From NCBI GenBank assembly GCA_018780025.1, contig JADMKH010000302.1, positions 1-17,519 of the forward strand: a stretch of DNA of 17,519 bases. Direction: 5' to 3'. Positions 1-7,163 of this stretch are shown piece by piece. The position numbers and the translations under genes were made by a program. The notes beneath the pieces were generated by a model. That model was not told the DNA's origin. It ran no database searches and saw only the letters and a list, made by a program, of their open reading frames with translations. Within the stretch, counting starts at the first letter, position 1. Each line of letters opens with the position of its first letter. Origin of the DNA: Thiobacillus sp. Its GTDB lineage: Bacteria; Pseudomonadota; Gammaproteobacteria; Burkholderiales; Thiobacillaceae.

Positions 1-254
1 CGACCCAGATCCGCTTCCGCAAGGAAGAGGAAATCCGCGCCGGCGTCGCCGCGCTTAATGCCGGGAGCCAGCCGGTCAAGCTCCTCACCAGCTGCCCATC
101 GTGCCTGCAGGGGCTGGCGCGCTACAGCGACGACGCCGGCACCACGCCGGATTACATCGTGATCGAACTGGCGAAGAAACTGCTGGGTGAAGACTGGATG
201 GAACGCTACATCGAAAAAGTCGGCAATGGCGGCGTCGAACGGGTACTGCTTTGA
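1..254 (+). CDS. C-terminal end of a large FAD/Fe-S oxidoreductase (DUF3683-like), partial
   Basis: Only the last 83 codons are present; the gene enters from the left edge, read in the frame starting at base 3, and stops with TGA at 252-254. The visible part contains LLTSCPSCLQGL, which resembles the cysteine-rich CCG-type domain of GlcF/GlpC-like Fe-S oxidoreductases, and ends GGVERVLL. From memory, this ending and the following HIT gene match the very large FAD-linked oxidase/Fe-S proteins (DUF3683 domain) found next to HIT and ubi genes in betaproteobacteria. Such proteins are thought to oxidise a 2-hydroxy acid and pass electrons to the membrane, but substrate and catalytic domain lie outside the window. 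The stop codon overlaps the TTG start of the next gene (TTGA), so the two are probably translated in tandem. The frame is certain; the family is a moderate-confidence call. Confidence 0.6.
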   Translation, partial: TQIRFRKEEEIRAGVAALNAGSQPVKLLTSCPSCLQGLARYSDDAGTTPDYIVIELAKKLLGEDWMERYIEKVGNGGVERVLL

Positions 255-676
255 GTTGCCCGCTGTGTGACAGCCTGGGCGGCACGCTGCTGTGGCAGGA
301 CAGTTTCTGCCGCGTAGTGCTGGCCGACGAACCGGATTACCCGGGCTTTCTGCGCGTCATCCTGAATGCCCACACCAGGGAGATGAGCGACCTGTCTGCT
401 GTTGAACAACAGGCCCTGATGAGTGTGGTGTTCGCCGCCGAGACTGCGCTGCGCGAGGTGATGCAGCCCGACAAGATCAACCTCGCCTCGCTCGGCAACG
501 TGGTGCCGCATCTGCACTGGCATGTGATTCCACGCTTTGAGAATGACCCGCATTTCCCCAATCCGGTGTGGGGTGTGCGACTACGCGATACATCCCATGG
601 CACCTCTACGAATTTTCTGGAGCGGCTGGCCGCTACGCTGAGCCAACAGCTTGCCCGCGTTCCGGAAAAAGAATGA
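251..676 (+). CDS. HIT-family nucleotide-binding hydrolase
   Basis: A 141-residue protein of the histidine triad superfamily, small cytoplasmic enzymes that hydrolyse or transfer nucleoside monophosphates from phosphoramidate or dinucleotide substrates. The triad is seen as HLHWHV at residues 87-92, preceded by the conserved LASLGNVVPH stretch. A CPLC pair at residues 3-6 resembles the N-terminal metal-site cysteines of many HIT proteins. Length is normal for a single-domain member. The start is TTG at 251, overlapping the previous gene's TGA; no ATG or GTG lies early enough in frame to keep the N-terminal CPLC and the fold, so TTG with translational coupling is the best choice. The last 44 bases overlap, on the opposite strand, the end of phoR. 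The physiological substrate cannot be read from the sequence. Confidence 0.9.
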   Translation: MSCPLCDSLGGTLLWQDSFCRVVLADEPDYPGFLRVILNAHTREMSDLSAVEQQALMSVVFAAETALREVMQPDKINLASLGNVVPHLHWHVIPRFENDPHFPNPVWGVRLRDTSHGTSTNFLERLAATLSQQLARVPEKE

Positions 677-1994
677 CCTTGCTATTGTCTGACACGACCT
701 TTCGCTGGATGCGCTGGGCCGGGAAGGCAACCGAAAAAGTGCTGCCTTTGCCCGGAATGGACTGGATGTCCAGCCGCGCGCCATGGCGGGTGAGAACGTG
801 TTTGACAATGGCAAGGCCGAGGCCGGTGCCGCCGGTTTCGCGCGAGCGACTGCGGTCAACCCGGTAAAAACGCTCGGTCAAACGGGGGATGTGTTCGGGA
901 GCGATGCCTTCGCCCGTATCGGTTACGGAAAAGACGCCTTCATCCCCTTGCTCACGCCAGGCAAGTGTGATTTTTCCGCCATCGGGGGTGTAACGAACAG
1001 CGTTGGACACCAGATTGCCCAGCGCGCTACGGACTTCCTGCAAATTACCTTTCAAGCCGGCCTGGCTATCCAGCATCAATTGAATGTTGTGCCGACCCCG
1101 GCTCAGTGATTCGGCGTCGGATTTCAATGCCCCTGCCAGTTCATGCACATTGATGGGCGCATCATCCTTGAGTGCGTGGTCGTCGCTTTCCAGCTGCGAC
1201 AACGTCAGCAGGTCATCCAGCAGATGTTGCATGCGCCGGGTGTGATCCAGCATCAGGTCGAAATAGCGCTTGGATTCTGCAGCAGGCAAGTCAGGCACAT
1301 CGGCCAGGGTTTCGACAAAACCGCCCACCACGGTCAGCGGGGTGCGCAACTCGTGTGAAACATTGGCGATGAAATCGCGCCGCATCGCATCAACACGCTC
1401 GAGGTCGGTGATATCCCGGGCAACCAGCAGTTTTTGCGACGCGCCAAACGGCACCAATTGCAGCGAAACTATGACTTCACGGTTGATCGGGGATTTGCAG
1501 ATCAGTCGCTTCGAATAGTCCATCGCATCCAGAAACGTCAGGAAATGTGCCTGCCGCAGCAGATAGCGGATGAACTGACCCCGGTCGCGCTCGCAGTCGA
1601 GGCCCAGGTATTTGCGCGAAGCAGGATTGCACCATTCGATCTGATCGCTGCGGTTAAGAATAACCATGCCGTCAGGCACAGCCTGCGCGGCGTGCTCGAA
1701 CTGTTCAAGTGCGTTGGTCAGTTCGCTGCGACTGGCGCGCTGACGGCGCTGTAGTTTATCGAGGCGATAGAAAATATCGCCCCAGGTGCCGGTGGCATCG
1801 GGCGGATCCACTTCATCCGGGTTTTCCAGCCAGCGCGACAGCCGGTATTCCTGCAGCAGACGGCGCAGCATCACAAAAGCCTGAATGCCTGCCAGAAACG
1901 CGAGCGCCGCAACCCAGCCCGAGGCGGCCCACAACAATAGTGCCACCAGCATGACGCCGGCCAACACACCCAGCGGTCGCCACCAGAATCCCAT
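633..1994 (-). CDS. phoR: Phosphate regulon sensor histidine kinase PhoR
   Basis: A 453-residue membrane histidine kinase that phosphorylates PhoB when phosphate is scarce. Two hydrophobic segments at about residues 6-24 and 28-43 form a short N-terminal hairpin with almost no periplasmic domain, as in PhoR, which senses through the Pst transporter and PhoU rather than binding phosphate itself. Then come a PAS-like region (about 100-195), the dimerisation/phosphoacceptor helix with NVSHELRTPL (His214), and an ATPase domain with the N box NLVSNAVRYTP (about 327-337), DTGEGI (359-364) and GTGLGLAI (389-396). The gene follows phoB by 33 bases on the same strand, the usual order. The C-terminus runs about 25 residues past the ATPase domain, and that tail produces the 44-base convergent overlap with the HIT gene. 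The phoB pairing and domain layout make this confident. Confidence 0.94.
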   Translation of the reverse strand: MGFWWRPLGVLAGVMLVALLLWAASGWVAALAFLAGIQAFVMLRRLLQEYRLSRWLENPDEVDPPDATGTWGDIFYRLDKLQRRQRASRSELTNALEQFEHAAQAVPDGMVILNRSDQIEWCNPASRKYLGLDCERDRGQFIRYLLRQAHFLTFLDAMDYSKRLICKSPINREVIVSLQLVPFGASQKLLVARDITDLERVDAMRRDFIANVSHELRTPLTVVGGFVETLADVPDLPAAESKRYFDLMLDHTRRMQHLLDDLLTLSQLESDDHALKDDAPINVHELAGALKSDAESLSRGRHNIQLMLDSQAGLKGNLQEVRSALGNLVSNAVRYTPDGGKITLAWREQGDEGVFSVTDTGEGIAPEHIPRLTERFYRVDRSRSRETGGTGLGLAIVKHVLTRHGARLDIQSIPGKGSTFSVAFPAQRIQRKVVSDNSKVILFPERGQAVGSA

Positions 1995-2027
1995 CTTCAG
2001 CCACCCAACAAAATCAAGCTTCGGGAA

Positions 2028-2720
2028 TTATCCCACTTCGACCGAAAAACGATAACCCGAACCCCGAACCGTCTGGACCAGCTCAGCATGACCCGACGGC
2101 TCCAGCGCAAGGCGCAGACGGCGAATATGGACATCCACGGTGCGCTCTTCCACGAACACGTCGTCGCCCCACACCTGGTCGAGCAGCTGGGCGCGCGAAT
2201 AAACGCGCTCGGAATGGGTCATGAAAAAGTGCAGCAGGCGGAATTCGGTGGGGCCCAACTCCAGCGTCTGGCCGTTTCCCTGCACCCGATGGCGGGCGGG
2301 GTCCAGCCTCAGGCCGTTAACTTCGACGGGTTCATCGGTCATCTGCGGCGCCCGGCGGCGCAGCACCGCCTTGATGCGCGACACCAGCTCACGCGGCGAA
2401 AACGGCTTGGTCATGTAGTCATCCGCACCGGAATCCAGCCCCAGCACCTTGTCGCGCTCTTCGCCGCGCGCGGTCAGCATGATGATGGGAACCGGCTGAT
2501 AGCGTTCATCGTTGCGTAAACGCTTGCACAGATCGATTCCAGACATGCCCGGCAACATCCAGTCGAGCAGGATGACGTCGGGCAGCGTGTTTTTAAGGAA
2601 TTGCAGCGCATGTTCCGCGTCGCCGCTGACGTTAACCTGATGGCCCGCTTTCACCAGGTTGAACTTGAGCAGTTCCTGAATGCCAGTTTCGTCTTCGACC
2701 AGCAAAATATTGGCAGCCAT
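2028..2720 (-). CDS. phoB: Phosphate regulon response regulator PhoB
   Basis: A 230-residue OmpR/PhoB-type transcription factor. The receiver domain (about 1-120) has the acidic pair ED at 9-11, the phospho-acceptor Asp53 in LLDWMLPG, a conserved Thr83 and Lys105 in TKPFSPRE. The C-terminal winged-helix domain (about 130-228) contains the recognition region RAQLLDQVWGDDVFVEERTV and the wing RGSGYRF. Phosphorylated PhoB binds Pho boxes and activates genes for phosphate uptake and scavenging. An ideal GGAGG lies four bases before the ATG. A three-repeat Pho box starts 35 bases upstream of the start codon, which points to autoregulation. phoR follows after 33 bases, so the two form an operon. 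Length and motifs are typical. Confidence 0.96.
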   Translation of the reverse strand: MAANILLVEDETGIQELLKFNLVKAGHQVNVSGDAEHALQFLKNTLPDVILLDWMLPGMSGIDLCKRLRNDERYQPVPIIMLTARGEERDKVLGLDSGADDYMTKPFSPRELVSRIKAVLRRRAPQMTDEPVEVNGLRLDPARHRVQGNGQTLELGPTEFRLLHFFMTHSERVYSRAQLLDQVWGDDVFVEERTVDVHIRRLRLALEPSGHAELVQTVRGSGYRFSVEVG

Positions 2721-2724
2721 ATGG

Positions 2725-2729
2725 CCTCC
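2725..2729 (-). promoter_or_regulatory. phoB ribosome binding site
   Basis: On the minus strand GGAGG sits four bases before the phoB ATG at 2720. It supports this start; the spacing is slightly short but the match is perfect. Confidence 0.7.
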
Positions 2730-2754
2730 GGCTTGGTTACGATGAACCCCATAC

Positions 2755-2783
2755 TATGACGGCAGTATGACGTATTTATGACA
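2755..2783 (-). promoter_or_regulatory. Pho box with three direct repeats, upstream of phoB
   Basis: Read on the minus strand (phoB direction), GTCATA occurs three times with an exact 11-base period: plus-strand TATGAC at 2755-2760, 2766-2771 and 2777-2782. The known PhoB site consists of 7-base direct repeats related to CTGTCAT separated by 4-base AT-rich spacers, which is the same 11-base period. The most upstream unit, TGTCATA, is followed by the spacer AATA and matches best. Its position just ahead of phoB fits PhoB autoregulation. The site also lies about 76 bases upstream of the divergent ubiE start, so an effect on that promoter is possible but unproven. Confidence 0.82.
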
Positions 2784-2858
2784 TCCGCTGGACGCCGTCG
2801 AACGCCTGCCGGCCCACGCACTGGTAGAATTCATCGATTCTTTCTCATTCCGTCTGCC

Positions 2859-3593
2859 ATGGATAAAACCACCCATTTCGGCTACAAGCAGGTCGCCGAA
2901 TCCGAAAAAGCCGCCAAGGTGGCCGAGGTATTCCACTCGGTCGCCGCGCAATACGACGTCATGAACGACCTCATGTCGGCAGGTCTACATCGCTTGTGGA
3001 AGCGGTTTGCCGTGGCGCAGGCGGGGTTGCGGCCCGGCATGAAAGTACTCGACGTCGCCGGCGGCACGGCGGATTTAACCCGATTGTTCCTGAAGGAAGT
3101 CGGCGACACCGGCACGGTGCTGCTGACCGACATCAATTTTTCCATGCTGCGCGAAGGCCGCGACCGCATGCTGAACGAGGGCAAAACCCCACCGACGGTG
3201 CTGTGCGACGGCGAGCGGCTGCCGTTTCCCTCCAACCATTTCGATTGCGTTTCCGTGGCGTTCGGGCTGCGCAACATGACGCACAAGGATCAGGCGCTGA
3301 CCGAAATGCACCGCGTGCTGAAACCCGGCGGGCGGCTGCTGGTGCTGGAATTTTCCAAAGTGTGGAAGCCGCTGGAACCGGTCTACGACCTGTATTCGTT
3401 CAAGCTGCTGCCGCTGATGGGCAAACTCATCGCCAAGGACGCCGCCAGTTATCAATACCTGGCCGAATCGATCCGCATGCACCCCGGTCAGGAAGAACTC
3501 AAGGCCATGATGGAAACCGCCGGCTTTGCCAAGGTCAGCTACCACAACCTGACGGCCGGCGTGGTGGCGCTGCACAAGGGTTTCAAGGTTTGA
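2859..3593 (+). CDS. ubiE: UbiE, C-methyltransferase of ubiquinone/menaquinone biosynthesis
   Basis: A 244-residue cytoplasmic SAM-dependent methyltransferase that adds the C-methyl group to 2-polyprenyl-6-methoxy-1,4-benzoquinol in ubiquinone synthesis (and to demethylmenaquinol where present). Visible signatures are the N-terminal THFGYKQVAESEKA and VFHSVAAQYDVMNDLMS, SAM motif I VLDVAGGTADLT (about 63-74), the acidic Asp91 in LLTDIN, FGLRNM (135-140) and LKPGGRLLVLEFS (about 154-166). The ATG at 2859 was chosen because homologues begin MxxTTHFG; an in-frame upstream ATG at 2778 would run through the Pho box and add non-conserved sequence. No good Shine-Dalgarno is visible. TAGAAT at 2825-2830 could be a -10 element but lacks a convincing -35. 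The stop overlaps the TTG start of ubiJ. Confidence 0.96.
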   Translation: MDKTTHFGYKQVAESEKAAKVAEVFHSVAAQYDVMNDLMSAGLHRLWKRFAVAQAGLRPGMKVLDVAGGTADLTRLFLKEVGDTGTVLLTDINFSMLREGRDRMLNEGKTPPTVLCDGERLPFPSNHFDCVSVAFGLRNMTHKDQALTEMHRVLKPGGRLLVLEFSKVWKPLEPVYDLYSFKLLPLMGKLIAKDAASYQYLAESIRMHPGQEELKAMMETAGFAKVSYHNLTAGVVALHKGFKV

Positions 3594-4183
3594 TTCCGCT
3601 GGGTTTAACCACAGCAGTCCTTTTCGAGCGCAGCCTCAATCACCTGCTGCGGCAATCGCCCGGCTCGACCGAGGCGCTATTGCGCCACGCCGGGTGCAGC
3701 GTGCGCTTCGATCTGACGCTCAAGCAATTTGACTTGCGCATTGCCGACGACGGCTGTTTTTCCGAAGCGGCCATCGATACCCCCGACGCCGTCATCCGCC
3801 CCACCCCCGCACTGCTCACCCGCCTGCCATTTTTTGGCCGCGAAGCGTGGCGTTTTGCCGAATACAGCGGCGACCCCGCGCTGCTCGCCACGCTCGATCG
3901 CATCTTCAAGCAGTTGAACTGGGACGTCGAGGCCGACCTCGCCCCGGTGGTCGGCGACATTGCCGCGCATCGCCTGCATACGCTTGGGCGAGATACGCTC
4001 GCCGGCATGGCCCAGGCGGCTTCCGCGCTTGGTCACAACGCCAGCGAATACCTGGTTGAGGAAGCCGAACTCATGGCCCGCGCGGTCGATGTCGCGCGTT
4101 TCAATCGCGACGTGGACATCCTCGCCGACGACGTGGCGCGGCTGGATGCCCGCCTGCGCTTGCTTGAGGCGGGCGACGCATGA
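3590..4183 (+). CDS. ubiJ: UbiJ, ubiquinone biosynthesis accessory factor (SCP2-like)
   Basis: A 197-residue protein matching UbiJ in length (about 200 in E. coli), position between ubiE and ubiB, and pattern. It has an N-terminal SCP2-like lipid-binding region (about 1-115), the conserved stretch LAPVVGDIAAHRL, and a helical, probably coiled-coil C-terminus (about 150-197) rich in Asp, Arg and Leu. UbiJ is a non-catalytic member of the cytosolic Ubi complex and, with UbiK, is thought to present the hydrophobic quinone precursor to the hydroxylases and methylases. The start is TTG at 3590, overlapping the ubiE TGA in TTGA; the next in-frame Met comes far too late. The gene ends in an ATGA overlap with ubiB. 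Sequence conservation in this family is low, so the call rests partly on gene order. Confidence 0.88.
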   Translation: MIPLGLTTAVLFERSLNHLLRQSPGSTEALLRHAGCSVRFDLTLKQFDLRIADDGCFSEAAIDTPDAVIRPTPALLTRLPFFGREAWRFAEYSGDPALLATLDRIFKQLNWDVEADLAPVVGDIAAHRLHTLGRDTLAGMAQAASALGHNASEYLVEEAELMARAVDVARFNRDVDILADDVARLDARLRLLEAGDA

Positions 4184-5706
4184 AGCTGCTGCGCCTGATC
4201 CGCATTCTGTCCATAGGCCTGCGCTTCGGGCTGGAAGAGTTTTTCCTCGGCCACGAGCGGGTGCGCCCGCTGCGCTGGCTGGTGCGCGCCACCCTGTTCT
4301 GGCGGACGCTGTCCGAACCGCGCGGGGTGCGTTTACGCCGCGCGCTCGAAGCCCTGGGACCCATCTTCGTCAAGTTCGGGCAGATGCTCTCGACCCGCCG
4401 CGACCTGATTCCGCTCGACATCGCCGACGAGCTTGCGCTGTTGCAGGACCGGGTGCCCCCGTTCCCCTCGGTCGAGGCCATCGCCACGCTGGAAACGGCC
4501 TACAAAAAATCGCTGGACGAAGTATTCGCCGAATTCGATGCCACGCCGGTCGCGTCGGCCTCGGTGGCGCAAGTGCATTTCGCGCGACTGCATGACGGCA
4601 CCGCTGTCGCGGTCAAGGTGCTGCGTCCCGGCATCGCCCCGGTAATCGCGTATGACGTGTCGCTGCTCTACGCCGCCGCTGGATTGATCGAAAAACTGTT
4701 TTCCGACGGCCGCCGGCTACGCCCGCGCGAAGTCATCGCCGAGTTCGAAAAACATCTGGAAGACGAACTTGACCTGATGCGCGAAGCCGCAAACTGCTCG
4801 CAGTTGCGGCGCAACTTCAAGGATTCGCCGCTGTTGATGGTGCCAGAAGTCTATTGGGATTTCTGTGGCCACAATGTGATGGTGATGGACCGCATGGACG
4901 GCATCCCGGTGAGCCAGATCGAACGCCTGCGTGCATCGGGGGTGGACATCCCCAGGCTCGCCGCCACCGGAGTGGAAATCTTCTTCACTCAGGTGTTCCG
5001 CGACGGCTGTTTCCACGCCGACATGCACCCCGGCAACATCTTGGTGCGCCCCGGTTCCGGGCAATACATCGCGCTCGATTTCGGCATCATGGGCACGCTC
5101 ACCGAAGTCGACCAGCAATACCTCGCACGCAATTTTCTCGCTTTCTTCCAGCGTGATTACAAAGCCGTGGCGCTGGCGCATCTGGAATCCGGCTGGGTGC
5201 CGGCCGACACCCGCATCGACGAACTCGAAGCGGCAGTGCGCGCAGTATGCGAACCGGTGTTCGACCGTCCGCTGAAAGACATTTCCTTTGGCCGCGTGCT
5301 ATTGCAGTTATTCCAGGCCTCGCGCCGTTTCAACGTAGAAATCCAGCCACAGCTGGTGTTGCTGCAAAAAACCCTGCTCAATATCGAAGGACTCGGTCGC
5401 CTGCTCGATCCCGAACTCGATCTATGGAAAACCGCCAAGCCGTTTCTGGAACGCTGGATGAACGAGCAAATGGGCTGGCGCGCGTTGCTTAAAAACCTGC
5501 AGACCGAAGCGCCGAAATGGGCCGCGCTGTTGCCGCAACTGCCGCGGTTGGCGCACCAGGCACTGAACGAGAACCGGCTAACCCAACTGGAATCCGGCCT
5601 CACCCTCATGCTGCGGCAACAGCATGCCCGCAACCGCTGGCTCGGTATCATTGCCGGCCTGCTTGCCGTTTTGTCGATAGCCACCCTCTATTTCAACTTG
5701 CGATAA
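4180..5706 (+). CDS. ubiB: UbiB, atypical kinase/ATPase of ubiquinone biosynthesis
   Basis: A 508-residue member of the ABC1/ADCK/UbiB family of protein-kinase-like proteins, which use ATP hydrolysis to support ubiquinone synthesis, probably by helping extract lipid precursors from the membrane. The family-specific KxGQ motif is VKFGQML (64-70). The Ala-rich nucleotide loop is ASASVAQVHFA (125-135), followed by AVKV with Lys146, then the ExD-type stretch EDELDLMREAAN (194-205), the catalytic-loop analogue HADMHPGN (279-286) and DFG (300-302). A C-terminal hydrophobic helix (about 485-507) should anchor it to the inner membrane. It begins with an ATGA overlap to ubiJ, so ubiE-ubiJ-ubiB form one translationally coupled unit. 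Length and every motif are normal. Confidence 0.96.
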   Translation: MKLLRLIRILSIGLRFGLEEFFLGHERVRPLRWLVRATLFWRTLSEPRGVRLRRALEALGPIFVKFGQMLSTRRDLIPLDIADELALLQDRVPPFPSVEAIATLETAYKKSLDEVFAEFDATPVASASVAQVHFARLHDGTAVAVKVLRPGIAPVIAYDVSLLYAAAGLIEKLFSDGRRLRPREVIAEFEKHLEDELDLMREAANCSQLRRNFKDSPLLMVPEVYWDFCGHNVMVMDRMDGIPVSQIERLRASGVDIPRLAATGVEIFFTQVFRDGCFHADMHPGNILVRPGSGQYIALDFGIMGTLTEVDQQYLARNFLAFFQRDYKAVALAHLESGWVPADTRIDELEAAVRAVCEPVFDRPLKDISFGRVLLQLFQASRRFNVEIQPQLVLLQKTLLNIEGLGRLLDPELDLWKTAKPFLERWMNEQMGWRALLKNLQTEAPKWAALLPQLPRLAHQALNENRLTQLESGLTLMLRQQHARNRWLGIIAGLLAVLSIATLYFNLR

Positions 5707-5718
5707 GGACACACCGCC

Positions 5719-7145
5719 ATGCTGATTGGCTTTGTCACCCTCTATCTGGTCCTCTCCATCGGCATCGGTGTTTACGCCGCCACCAAAGTCCACAGCGCCA
5801 GCGACTACATCACCGCCGGACGCTCACTGCCAATGATCATGGTAGTGGCGATGGTGTTTGCCACCTGGTTTGGTGCCGAAACCGTATTGGGTATTCCCGC
5901 CACCTTCCTCAGCGAAAACCTGGGCGGCACGATTTCAGATCCCTTCGGCGCCTCAATCGCGCTGATCCTGTTCGGCCTGTTTTTCGCCCGCCCGCTGTAC
6001 CGCATGAAGCTGCTCACGCTGGGCGATTTCTTCCGCCAGCGCTACAACCGCCCGGTCGAAATGGTGATTTCGCTGGCGATTGCACTCTCTTACCTGGGCT
6101 GGGTGTCCGCGCAGGTCGTGGCGCTGGGACTGGTGTTCAACGTGCTGTCAGATGGTGCCATCACCCAGACCCAGGGCATCTATATCGGTGCAGCCGTCGT
6201 ACTGCTCTATACCTTGTTCGGCGGCATGTGGTCGGTGGCCCTGACCACCCTGGTGCAAATGACGGTCATCGTCCTGGGGCTGCTGTGGATTGCCAAACTG
6301 GTCGGCGACATGCCAGAGGTAAACGGCGTTGCCCCGGTAATGGAACATGCCGCCGCCGCAGGAAAATTCGAATTCTGGCCCCCGATGGAATGGGCTGCCG
6401 CGATTACCTTCATCGCCGGCTTTCTCACCATGGGGCTTGGCTCGATCCCGCAGCAGGATGTATTCCAGCGCGCCAACGCCAGCCGCAATGAGCGCATCGC
6501 GGTGTGGGGTACCGTCATCGGCGGTGCGTTGTATTTCGTCTTCGCCGCGGTGCCGATCTATCTGACCTATTCCGCCACGCTGGTCGACCCCGTCATGACC
6601 ACGAACCTGCTGGCACACGACGCCCAGCTGGTACTTCCCACCTTTGTAAAAACCCATCTGCCGCTTTATGCGCAGATCATTTTTTACGGTGCCCTGCTCT
6701 CGGTCATCATGTCCACCGCCTCCGGCACCCTGCTGGCACCATCGGTCACCATCTCGGAAAACATCATCAAGGAACTCATGCCGCATCACCGCATGAGCCA
6801 GAAAAAACTGCTGTGGATCACCCGCAGCGTCGTTGTCGCTTTCACGGTACTGGTGGTGTTTTATTCGCTGTGGTCGCTGCAAACCGAAACCAGCATCCAC
6901 CAGATGGTGGAAAACGCTTACAAGATTACGCTGGCCTGCGCTTTGTCCCGCTGGTCGCCGGCCTGTACTGGAAACGGGCAAATAACCTGGGCGCCGGATT
7001 GTCTATCGTGCTGGGGCTGATTGCGTGGATTGCGATGGAATTTGCCGCGCCCGATGCAGCGTTGCCGCCGCAGTTTGTTGGGCTGATTTTGAGTGCGGCG
7101 GGCATGGGCATCGGAAGTATGGTCGCGACTCAACGCCGCGCCTGA
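5719..7145 (+). pseudogene. Sodium/solute symporter (SSS family), interrupted by a -1 frameshift
   Basis: Starts at ATG 5719, 12 bases after ubiB, with AAGGA at 5705-5709. The protein is a chain of about 13 hydrophobic segments in the LeuT fold. Recognisable SSS features are the N-terminal SASDYITAGRSLP, ATWFGAETVLG, and LGSIPQQDVFQR in the middle. The opening frame ends prematurely at 7018-7020. Homology-like sequence continues in another frame as FVPLVAGLYWKRANNLGAG to a TGA at 7143-7145. The frames join cleanly if one T is missing from the TTT at 6942-6944, giving IHQMVENAYKITLACA then FVPLVAGLYW and an intact 475-residue protein. As read, the product would lose about 65 C-terminal residues, including the last one or two helices. 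A real mutation or a homopolymer error are both possible. Substrate unknown; the family carries organic acids, amino acids, sugars or ions with sodium. Confidence 0.85.
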
Positions 7146-7163
7146 AAATCGAGCCGATACACG

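Noticed and set aside
2778..2858. N-terminal extension of UbiE from ATG 2778
   Set aside because: It runs through the Pho box and adds residues absent from UbiE proteins, which begin at MxxTTHFG.
6931..6950. Programmed ribosomal frameshift in the symporter gene
   Set aside because: No slippery heptamer or downstream stimulatory structure is evident, and symporters of this family are not known to use one.
6148..6981. A 277-codon minus-strand open frame within the symporter gene
   Set aside because: It is low-complexity and His/Gly/Gln-rich, opposite a clearly conserved transporter frame; no motif or ribosome binding site supports it.
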